Of a stretch of 9,976 bases of DNA, positions 1-6,661 are shown one piece after another; the first letter of the stretch is position 1; each line of letters begins with the position of its first letter. Below the pieces are notes generated by a model, which was not told where the DNA came from, searched no databases, and saw only the letters and a list, made by a program, of their open reading frames with translations. Origin of the DNA: Bacteroidales bacterium (GTDB lineage Bacteria > Bacteroidota > Bacteroidia > Bacteroidales > DTU049); contig JASEGF010000065.1 in the NCBI GenBank assembly GCA_030017935.1, forward strand, positions 1-9,976. Direction: 5' to 3'. A program made the position numbers and the translations under genes.

Positions 1-24
1 ATATTCCATAATTTTTATTTTTTA

Positions 25-32
25 CAAAATTA
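25..32 (-). promoter_or_regulatory. possible sigma-ABfr -7 element for a gene leaving the left edge
   Basis: On the minus strand this reads TAATTTTG, an exact match to the Bacteroidota -7 consensus TAnnTTTG. It is followed by an A-rich leader and an ATG at 9-7 with only two more codons before the window ends. It lies just beyond the clpC stem-loop, where the next gene of a minus-strand series would begin. No TTG is seen at the -33 position, and in DNA this AT-rich the 8-mer occurs by chance, so both the promoter and the start codon are tentative. Confidence 0.27.
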
Positions 33-69
33 TTAAAAATATTTAACATGAAAAGTTTAACATAAATAC

Positions 70-113
70 AATAATATAAGACAGAACACGAAAGTGTTCT
101 GTCTTATATTATT
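70..113 (-). terminator. 20-bp perfect stem-loop at the 3' end of clpC
   Basis: Bases 70-89 are the exact reverse complement of 94-113, with a 4-base loop at 90-93 (GAAA on the plus strand, TTTC in the clpC transcript). The clpC stop codon (111-109) lies inside the stem. The position right at the gene end argues for a transcription terminator or an mRNA 3'-end stabiliser. The transcript after the stem (GTATTTATG) is only moderately U-rich, so termination is likely but not textbook. The stem could also act on transcripts from the other direction. Confidence 0.7.
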
Positions 114-2715
114 TACTATCTTGATTGTCGCTTGACTTTGCCACTAAATCATTGGCATTATGTTCTATTTTTACTTCTAATTGGCTGGCATTCTCTTTAT
201 AATCAAATATTACTTTATCATTTTCAGATAGAGTCCTTTTTATTATTTCCTCTGCTAATGGATCTTCTATATATTTTTGTATTGCTCTATTCAATGGTCT
301 AGCTCCAAATGCAGGATCCCATCCTCTTTCTATAATAAAATCTTTAGCAACATTTGTTATTTCAAATACGATTTTCATATTTTGTAATCTATCTACTAAA
401 CCTTTTAGTTCTATATCTATAATTTTGTAGATATCTTCTTTTTGCAGATTTTTAAATATTACGACTTCATCTATTCTATTTAGAAATTCTGGTGAGAAAG
501 CTTTTTTTAGTGCATTTTCTAATACACTTTTTGAGTAATCATCATCAATAGTTTTATTTGTTGAGCTAAAGCCTATACCTTTACCAAAATCCCTTAATTG
601 GCGAGTGCCAATGTTTGAAGTCATTATTATTAATGTATTTTTAAAGTCTACTCTTCTGCCCATGCTATCTGTTAGATGGCCTTCATCGAAGACTTGTAAT
701 AGCAAATTGAAAACATCAGGATGAGCTTTTTCGATTTCATCAAGTAATACTACGCTATAGGGTTTTCTTCTTATTTTTTCAGTTAATTGTCCACCTTCTT
801 CATAGCCTACGTATCCTGGAGGAGCTCCTATCAATCTAGAAACACTAAATTTCTCCATATATTCACTCATATCTATTCTCACTAAGGCATCTTCGGAATC
901 GAATAAATATTTAGACAACATTTTTGCAGTATAAGTTTTACCAACTCCAGTAGGACCTAAGAAAAAGAATGAACCTATTGGTTTATTAGGATCTTTAAGT
1001 CCAGCTCTATTACGTCTAATTGCTTTAACAATATTATCTATAGCTTCATCTTGTCCTATGACAACTTTTTTGAGTTCATCAGACATAGATATCAAACGTT
1101 CGCTTTCACTTTGAGCTATTCTAGCCACAGGTATACCTGTCATCATAGCTACTACTTCTGCTATATGATCTTCGGTAACTATCTCTCTATGTTGAGCTGC
1201 TTCTTGCTCCCATTTCAATCTCTCTTCTTCTAAGATTTTTTGTAATTCTTTTTCTTGATCTCTAAATTTAGCTGCTATTTCATATTTTTGTTGTGATATT
1301 GCTTTTAGTTTATTTTGTTGAGCTTCTTCTATACTTTTTTCAATTTTTAAAATGCTATCAGGTACTTTAATATTTTTAATATGTACTCTAGCACCAGCCT
1401 CATCCATGACGTCAATAGCTTTATCTGGTAGAGCTCTATCTGTCATATATCTATCGGTTAAGTATACACATGCTTCTATAGCTTTATCATCATATTTTAC
1501 TAAATGATGATCTTCATATCTTTCTTTGATTTTATGTAATATTTCTACTGTTTCTTCTGGGTTGGTAGGATCTACTAATATTTTTTGAAATCTACGTTCT
1601 AGAGCACCATCTTTTTCTATATATTGTCTATATTCATCTAATGTTGTAGCCCCTATACATTGTATATCGCCTCTAGCTAGAGCTGGCTTAAACATATTTG
1701 AGGCGTCCATTGATCCTGATGCACTTCCAGCGCCTACTATGGTATGCAATTCATCTATAAATAATATTACATCTGGATTTTTTTCTAATTCATTAAGCAG
1801 TGCCTTAACTCTTTCCTCAAATTGTCCTCTATATTTAGTACCTGCTACTAGAGCAGCTAAATCTAGAGCTACCACACGTTTATTATATAGTGTACGGGGA
1901 ATTTTTTTCTGAGCTATACGAATAGCCAATCCTTCTACGATAGCACTTTTACCTACACCAGGTTCACCTATTAATACAGGGTTATTCTTTTTTCTGCGGC
2001 TAAGTATTTGTACTACTCTTTCCATTTCTTTTTCTCTACCAATGATAGGATCTAATTTATTATCTATAGCCATTTGTGTAAGATCTCTACCAAAGCTATC
2101 TAATACTGGTGTTTTAGATCTTTGTTCTTTTCCAGTTTGAGCGAAACGTCTTGAGGTACCTCCATATAATTCGTCTTCATTATCTTCTTCGTCATCATCA
2201 TCTTCTAACCTAAATGAAAAATCGGTACTCTCATCACTTTTATTTTTTAAATTTGAAGTAATGTATTGTTTTACTTCATTATAGTTCATACCTTGTTGTT
2301 TCAAGTAATCTCCTACGATGTTGTCTTTATATTTTAGGAATGATAATAATAGATGCTCTGTGTCTGCTCTTTCAGCGCCAAGTGCTCTTGCTTCTAGATA
2401 TGAAATTTTTAAAATTTGCTCTGCTTTAGATTCGAATGGTATTTCATTTAAGTAATTAATATCACCTACAATGCCGTCAAAATTAAATAGTTGACCTTCA
2501 CTTTTTTGTGATTGTATTATATTATAGAAATGTAGTCTAGCATCTGTAGGGTCGACGTTAAATTTTTTCATTATCTCTGTAGCATCATTTTTAGGCTCCA
2601 TCATTAATCCTAAAAATAAATGTACATCATCTATAAATGGGTAACCAGATTTTATAGCTTCTTCCGTAGCTTTTTTTAACACATTCTTAATTTGAATAGT
2701 GTAGTTTGCTTCCAT
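109..2715 (-). CDS. clpC: ATP-dependent Clp protease ATP-binding subunit ClpC (HSP100 unfoldase)
   Basis: An 868-residue class I Clp/HSP100 ATPase. It unfolds proteins and threads them into the ClpP peptidase in the cytosol. Domain order: N-terminal Clp_N repeat domain (about 1-150); a linker with a run of acidic residues (171-182); first AAA+ module with Walker A GEPGVGKS (250-257) and Walker B ending in DE (321-322); a UVR-type coiled segment (about 467-500), which marks ClpC rather than ClpA or ClpB; second AAA+ module with Walker A GPTGVGKT (587-594), Walker B VVLLDE (655-660) and an arginine-finger region FLNRID (744-749). The tripeptide IGF at 714-716 sits where the ClpP-docking loop belongs. 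The length is slightly above the usual 810-850 residues, mainly because of the acidic linker. The gene is divergent from spt and appears monocistronic, with a good Shine-Dalgarno sequence and a 3' stem-loop. No ClpP or McsA/McsB gene is in the window. Confidence 0.97.
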   Translation of the reverse strand: MEANYTIQIKNVLKKATEEAIKSGYPFIDDVHLFLGLMMEPKNDATEIMKKFNVDPTDARLHFYNIIQSQKSEGQLFNFDGIVGDINYLNEIPFESKAEQILKISYLEARALGAERADTEHLLLSFLKYKDNIVGDYLKQQGMNYNEVKQYITSNLKNKSDESTDFSFRLEDDDDEEDNEDELYGGTSRRFAQTGKEQRSKTPVLDSFGRDLTQMAIDNKLDPIIGREKEMERVVQILSRRKKNNPVLIGEPGVGKSAIVEGLAIRIAQKKIPRTLYNKRVVALDLAALVAGTKYRGQFEERVKALLNELEKNPDVILFIDELHTIVGAGSASGSMDASNMFKPALARGDIQCIGATTLDEYRQYIEKDGALERRFQKILVDPTNPEETVEILHKIKERYEDHHLVKYDDKAIEACVYLTDRYMTDRALPDKAIDVMDEAGARVHIKNIKVPDSILKIEKSIEEAQQNKLKAISQQKYEIAAKFRDQEKELQKILEEERLKWEQEAAQHREIVTEDHIAEVVAMMTGIPVARIAQSESERLISMSDELKKVVIGQDEAIDNIVKAIRRNRAGLKDPNKPIGSFFFLGPTGVGKTYTAKMLSKYLFDSEDALVRIDMSEYMEKFSVSRLIGAPPGYVGYEEGGQLTEKIRRKPYSVVLLDEIEKAHPDVFNLLLQVFDEGHLTDSMGRRVDFKNTLIIMTSNIGTRQLRDFGKGIGFSSTNKTIDDDYSKSVLENALKKAFSPEFLNRIDEVVIFKNLQKEDIYKIIDIELKGLVDRLQNMKIVFEITNVAKDFIIERGWDPAFGARPLNRAIQKYIEDPLAEEIIKRTLSENDKVIFDYKENASQLEVKIEHNANDLVAKSSDNQDSK

Positions 2716-2724
2716 TTTTATTTT

Positions 2725-2730
2725 CTCCTT
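2725..2730 (-). promoter_or_regulatory. Shine-Dalgarno sequence of clpC
   Basis: The minus strand reads AAGGAG, 9 bases before the clpC ATG at 2715, a canonical anti-16S match at workable spacing. It fixes the clpC start. It is notable because spt, the GNAT gene and the OmpA gene here have only A-rich leaders, the usual state in Bacteroidota. Confidence 0.7.
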
Positions 2731-2744
2731 TTTTTTATTTTATA

Positions 2745-2752
2745 CAAAAATA
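2745..2752 (-). promoter_or_regulatory. possible -7 element of the clpC promoter
   Basis: The minus strand reads TATTTTTG, an exact TAnnTTTG match, about 29 bases upstream of the clpC ATG. Transcription from here would give a short leader that still contains the AAGGAG ribosome-binding site. No TTG is present at the -33 spacing, so the call rests on one box and its position. Confidence 0.4.
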
Positions 2753-2979
2753 ATATTTTTTTTAATATTTATCTTTATCTCAAAAAAAATACCATTATAA
2801 TTATTAGATTTTTTCTGTAATTTATATGTTATTTTGTCAGTTTTATTTTTTATAAATTAAATAAAATTGTAATAAATGATTATTCAATATTTATGCATTA
2901 TTTATACATTTTTTTAACTCAAGATCATTAATTTATTTAATCTATTTTAATTTATTTAGATGATAATTAACAAATTTAT

Positions 2980-2987
2980 TATTTTTG
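2980..2987 (+). promoter_or_regulatory. probable -7 element of the sphingolipid operon promoter
   Basis: TATTTTTG matches the Bacteroidota -7 consensus TAnnTTTG exactly and ends 24 bases before the spt ATG at 3012. Its last three bases are the TTG that would otherwise be read as an upstream start codon. No clear -33 TTG is present (TTA at 2956-2958 is the nearest). If it is used, transcription begins around 2993 and the 3012 start is the only one available. Confidence 0.5.
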
Positions 2988-3011
2988 CAAATCTTTTTTA
3001 AAATAAAAACT

Positions 3012-4211
3012 ATGATAGAGAGTAATTTACAAAATTTTGTTAGTCAATATACTGAGCCACAAAAGGTGCAAGATGAGGGCCTATATCCTTATTTTAGAGT
3101 ATTAAGTAGTGGACAATATCCCGTTGTAAATTATGATGGCAAGCAACTATTGATGTTTGGTTCTAATAGCTATTTAGGATTAACTAATCATCCACAGATA
3201 AAAGATGCTGCTAAAAAAGCTATCGATAAATATGGTACTGGCACAGCAGGCTCCAGATTTTTAAATGGTACAATAGATTTACACGTAGAATTAGAAGAGA
3301 AACTAGCAAATTTTGTAAATAAAGAAGCTGCATTGGTTTTTAGCACTGGATTTCAAACTAATCTGGGCGTAATATCTTCTATCACACGTAGAAATGATTT
3401 TTTGATAATAGATGAATCGTCTCATGCTTCTATATATGAAGGTTCTCGACTTAGTTTCTCTAAAGTATTGAAATTTAAGCATAATAATATGCAATCTTTA
3501 GAAGAGACACTTGGTAAGATAGAAAATGACAATCAAAATTCTATAAAATTAATAATTGTAGATGGTGTGTTTAGTATGGAAGGCGATATAGCCGATTTAC
3601 CTCATATTAATGAATTAGCTCAAAAATATAATGCAAGCATAATGGTAGATGATGCTCATGGACTTGGTATAATGGGAAATAAAGGTAAAGGGACAGTACA
3701 TTACTTTGGCTTGGATGATGATGTAGAGCTTATTATGGGTACTTTTAGTAAAGCACTTTCTACAGTAGGTGGATTCATAGCTGGTAGTAAAGAGGTAATA
3801 AATTATTTAAAACATAATGCTAGAACTATAATTTTCAGTGCTAGCCTTCCACCAGCTTCTGCAGCTGCTGTCATAGAAACTCTAAATGTCATTGATAATA
3901 ATCCAGATATTATTCAACGTTTATGGGATAATACTCATTATGCTCAAAAATTACTTAAAGAGGCTGGCTTTGATATTGGTAATAGTCAAACTCCTATTAT
4001 ACCAATTTATATTAGAGATGACAAATTGACATTTAAGTATACAATGGAATTATTTAACGCTGGAGTATTTGTAAATCCAGTAATTCCTCCAGCAGTGAAA
4101 GAAGGTCATAGTTTAATAAGATTTTCTATGATGGCTACTCATGAAAAAGAACATATAGAAAAAGGAATTGAAATATGTGCTAAGGTGGCTAAAAATATAG
4201 GAATAATTTAA
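3012..4211 (+). CDS. spt: serine palmitoyltransferase (alpha-oxoamine synthase family)
   Basis: A 399-residue PLP enzyme, the usual length for the family. It condenses L-serine with a long-chain acyl-CoA to give 3-ketosphinganine, the first committed step of sphingolipid synthesis. Visible landmarks are GSNSYLGL (50-57), AGSRFLNGT (79-87), DESSHAS (134-140) with the ring-stacking His138, VDDAHG (212-217) with the pyridine-binding Asp213, and TFSKAL (244-249) with the Schiff-base Lys247. The sibling enzymes are 8-amino-7-oxononanoate synthase (BioF) and glycine C-acetyltransferase (Kbl). The combination YPYFR, MFGSNSY and IPPAVKEGHSLIRFSMMATH follows Bacteroidota SPT as I remember it, and the next two genes are sphingolipid-type, not biotin or threonine genes. 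The ATG at 3012 is preferred over an in-frame TTG at 2985, which belongs to a likely -7 promoter box and would add a basic, unconserved nonapeptide. Confidence 0.9.
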   Translation: MIESNLQNFVSQYTEPQKVQDEGLYPYFRVLSSGQYPVVNYDGKQLLMFGSNSYLGLTNHPQIKDAAKKAIDKYGTGTAGSRFLNGTIDLHVELEEKLANFVNKEAALVFSTGFQTNLGVISSITRRNDFLIIDESSHASIYEGSRLSFSKVLKFKHNNMQSLEETLGKIENDNQNSIKLIIVDGVFSMEGDIADLPHINELAQKYNASIMVDDAHGLGIMGNKGKGTVHYFGLDDDVELIMGTFSKALSTVGGFIAGSKEVINYLKHNARTIIFSASLPPASAAAVIETLNVIDNNPDIIQRLWDNTHYAQKLLKEAGFDIGNSQTPIIPIYIRDDKLTFKYTMELFNAGVFVNPVIPPAVKEGHSLIRFSMMATHEKEHIEKGIEICAKVAKNIGII

Positions 4212-4255
4212 TTAAATACTGAGTTAATTGACTTCTAAATAAAAAATATAAAATA

Positions 4256-5383
4256 ATGATTGAAATTTTACAAGTAAACAATAAAAAACTTCTTAAATCA
4301 TTTATAGATTTTCAATATAATCTTTATGCTAATGATCCTAATTTTGTCCCAGAATTATATATTTCACAGAGAGACCTTTTAAATCCTAAAAAACATCCTT
4401 TTCATAAACATGCGAAAGTGCAATATTTCTTAGCTATGAAAGATAATAAAATAGTGGGTAAGTTATCTGCTCACATTAATTATTCTCATAATGAATTCTA
4501 TGGAAATAAAGAAGGTTTTTTTGGTTTTTTTGATTGCATAAATGATCAAGAAGTAGCAAATGCTTTATTTAAAACTGCTGAAGATTGGTTAAAAAACGAA
4601 GGTATGGATTCCATTGTAGGTCCAGCAAATTTCAGCACTAATGAAACTGTAGCTCTTTTAATAGATGGATATGATAGGCCTCCTGTAGTTATGATGCCAT
4701 ATAATTATCCTTATTATCGTGATTTAATAGAAAATTATGGCTTTCATAAAAAAATTGATTTGTTTGCTTATTGGATAGATGCTAATGTGATTTCAGATAG
4801 ATTAAGAGATTTAGGGAAATTGACAGAGGAGAGATTAATAAAAAGAGGTATCATAATTAGGCAAATTGATTTAAAAACACATTTCAAATCTGAAGTAGAC
4901 AAGGTTTATGAGATATATAATAAAGCATGGAGTAAAAATGACGGTTTCGTACCTATGACTAAAGAAGAATTTTATTATTCAGCTAAAGATCTGGCAATGA
5001 TTGCTAAAAAAGATTTTGCTTATATAGCTCTAGATGGTGAAAAACCTGTAGGTTTTGTGGTAACTATTCCTGATGTAAATCAAGCTTTTAAACATGTGAA
5101 AAGAGGTAGACTATTACCTTTCGGATTTATTAATTTATTAACTCATTTGAATAAAATTGATAATTTTAGAGTAATTTTATTTGGTATCATAGATGAATAT
5201 AGGAAAAATGGCATTGATATTGTTTTTTACACTAAATCATTGCAAACCGCACAGAAAAGAAAGATGTTTCAGGGTGAGGCCTCATGGATATTAGAAAATA
5301 ATGCTCAGATGAATAGCATCCTAGAAAGTATTGGTGGCAAAAGATATAAAACATATAGAATTTTTAAAAAATCTATATTATGA
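4256..5383 (+). CDS. large GNAT-fold acyltransferase, probable bacterial ceramide synthase (bCerS-like)
   Basis: A 375-residue protein without signal peptide or membrane segments. It resembles the family often annotated as hypothetical or GNAT N-acetyltransferase, twice the size of a normal GNAT domain. It appears to have two GNAT-like halves, about 1-175 and 190-375. Conserved-looking blocks are NDPNFVPEL (26-34), VGKLSAHIN (67-75), GFFGFFDC (87-94), GPANFSTNE (122-130), and the C-terminal end WILENN-MN-GG-YKTYRIF (344-370). Placed between SPT and an epimerase-like reductase, it fits the N-acyltransferase that joins a second acyl chain to the sphingoid amine, as shown for the GNAT-fold bCerS of Caulobacter. 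The function is inferred from context and architecture. It starts 44 bases after spt with an A-rich leader and no terminator between. Its stop overlaps the next start. Alternative: an N-acyltransferase for another amine. Confidence 0.85.
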   Translation: MIEILQVNNKKLLKSFIDFQYNLYANDPNFVPELYISQRDLLNPKKHPFHKHAKVQYFLAMKDNKIVGKLSAHINYSHNEFYGNKEGFFGFFDCINDQEVANALFKTAEDWLKNEGMDSIVGPANFSTNETVALLIDGYDRPPVVMMPYNYPYYRDLIENYGFHKKIDLFAYWIDANVISDRLRDLGKLTEERLIKRGIIIRQIDLKTHFKSEVDKVYEIYNKAWSKNDGFVPMTKEEFYYSAKDLAMIAKKDFAYIALDGEKPVGFVVTIPDVNQAFKHVKRGRLLPFGFINLLTHLNKIDNFRVILFGIIDEYRKNGIDIVFYTKSLQTAQKRKMFQGEASWILENNAQMNSILESIGGKRYKTYRIFKKSIL

Positions 5384-6366
5384 GCAAAAGTGTTTTAGTA
5401 ACAGGTGGTAGCGGTTTCATAGGAAGTAGATTAATTAAAAAATTAGTAAATCAAGATTATGAAGTTACAGCTATATTAAGAAAAACTAGTAAAAGAGACC
5501 ATTTACCTATTGATAAAATTAAAATTGTAGAAATAGACCTTACTAATTATAAAGACATTTTAGACTTTTTTACATTAAATAGTTTCGATTATGTCATCCA
5601 CGCAGCAGGTATTACCAAAGCATTAAAAAAAGAAGATTATTTTAAATACAATACACAAACAACTAAAAATCTGATAGATGCAATTAAAAAAGTAAGTTGG
5701 AAGCCACAAAAATTTGTTTTCATTAGTAGTCAAGCTGCTCATGGCACTTACAAAAAGTTACAAAGACCCATTAGAATCACAGATATACATAATCCGATTA
5801 CTGCTTATGGAAAGTCAAAATTGTTAGCAGAAAGATATATAGATGAGCATTACAGGCACCCTTATATCATATTGGAACCTACAAGTGTCTATGGTCCTAG
5901 AGATAGAGATTTTTTAATCGTAATGAAATTAATATCTAGAGGCTTTGAAGGATATATTGGCAAAAAACCACAAAGTCTTTCATTTATTTTTGTTGAAGAT
6001 TTGGTGGATGCTATCATCGAATGTATTTCTCAACCCCACACTGGTGAATATTTAATTTCTGATGGTAATGAATATATCGATGAGGATTTAGGCAAAGCAG
6101 TGAAAAATGCCTTAGGTAAAAAAACAATTAAAATCAGAATTCCAATATTGATAGCATATATTGCAGCTTTTTTTTCTAATTTGATAGCTCACATTAATGG
6201 CAAACCAACAGCTTTTAATTTAGAAAAGATGAAAGAACTAAAAGCCAAAAACTGGTTATGTGATCCAACTCCTTTTTTTACTAATTTTAATTTTAAACCA
6301 AAATATAACTTAGAAAAAGGTATAAAAGAGACCATAGAATGGTATAAAGAAAATCATTGGTTGTAA
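5380..6366 (+). CDS. epimerase-like extended SDR, probable ceramide / 3-ketosphinganine reductase (CerR-like)
   Basis: A 328-residue extended short-chain dehydrogenase/reductase. The Rossmann motif GGSGFIG is at 9-15 and the catalytic YGKSK (Tyr143, Lys147) follows a SS pair at 116-117. The residue after the second strand is Arg34 in a basic stretch (ILRKTSKR), not the Asp/Glu typical of NAD-specific enzymes, so NADPH use is likely and a reductive role follows. A hydrophobic stretch (about 254-271) near the C-terminus could anchor it to the membrane surface near a lipid substrate. Its ATG overlaps the preceding stop (ATGA), so the two are probably translationally coupled. In Caulobacter an epimerase-like protein, CerR, reduces the 3-keto group in ceramide synthesis, and a related reductase acts on 3-ketosphinganine in Bacteroides. 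The same role is inferred here. A sugar-nucleotide epimerase is the alternative, but no glycan genes are nearby. Confidence 0.88.
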   Translation: MSKSVLVTGGSGFIGSRLIKKLVNQDYEVTAILRKTSKRDHLPIDKIKIVEIDLTNYKDILDFFTLNSFDYVIHAAGITKALKKEDYFKYNTQTTKNLIDAIKKVSWKPQKFVFISSQAAHGTYKKLQRPIRITDIHNPITAYGKSKLLAERYIDEHYRHPYIILEPTSVYGPRDRDFLIVMKLISRGFEGYIGKKPQSLSFIFVEDLVDAIIECISQPHTGEYLISDGNEYIDEDLGKAVKNALGKKTIKIRIPILIAYIAAFFSNLIAHINGKPTAFNLEKMKELKAKNWLCDPTPFFTNFNFKPKYNLEKGIKETIEWYKENHWL

Positions 6367-6661
6367 ATTATTTTAATGAAAAGATGTATAGTTTTTATAA
6401 ATAATTTTTATGTTTAACATTTCGTGATATTTTATGTTTCAAATCCTTTCAGTCTCTAATCACAGTATTAACATAATTTGAATAAGTTTAGATAATTATA
6501 TAATGTGTTGTTTTTGAATATCTCTAAAATATTTATTAGTAGCTTAAAAACATAAGTTTATATATTCAATATAATTAACATTAAATTATATCATTAAAAG
6601 TTAAACATAAATTTGTAACATTTTTTTATCTCTTGTTTATTAAGCTTTTTTCACCTTATCT
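6367..6661. other. convergent intergenic region, no gene seen
   Basis: These 295 bases lie between the 3' ends of the sphingolipid cassette and tatC. No coding frame stands out on either strand, and no GC-containing hairpin with a T-run was found, although two terminators are expected here. It holds variants of an AACATAA-containing motif: GTTAAACATAAA at 6600-6611 and its exact inverse at 6407-6418, with looser copies near 6469 and 6549. An AT-only inverted repeat (6569-6576 / 6584-6591) is too weak to call. Confidence 0.6.

Larger units (their letters stand above)
2716..3011. other. divergent intergenic region between clpC and spt
   Basis: These 296 bases are almost entirely A+T and hold no plausible coding frame. 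They must contain the promoters of both divergent genes. A TAnnTTTG match is found close to each start (2752-2745 for clpC and 2980-2987 for spt). A 12-base A/T direct repeat, TTAATTTATTTA, occurs at 2928-2939 and 2947-2958, just upstream of the spt -7 element. No CIRCE or other recognisable heat-shock operator was seen in front of clpC. Confidence 0.7.

Noticed and set aside
1051..1233. 60-codon plus-strand open frame inside clpC
   Set aside because: It is antisense to the UVR and second ATPase region of an intact clpC; the peptide is rich in His, Tyr, Cys and Phe and looks like no family.
3303..3494. 63-codon minus-strand open frame inside spt
   Set aside because: It is fully antisense to the catalytic core of spt, with no recognisable domain or start signal.
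3012..4211. Reading spt as bioF or kbl
   Set aside because: The fold is shared, but the motifs resemble Bacteroidota SPT and the downstream genes fit ceramide synthesis. No biotin or threonine genes are near.
6569..6591. Inverted repeat ATATAATT / AATTATAT with a 7-base loop
   Set aside because: The stem is only A-T pairs, 8 bp, in a very AT-rich spacer, and no T-run follows; too weak for a terminator call.
6608..6615. Exact TAnnTTTG match on the plus strand (TAAATTTG)
   Set aside because: No TTG at -33 and no gene downstream on this strand, only the antisense of tatC. Such 8-mers are expected by chance about once per kilobase here.
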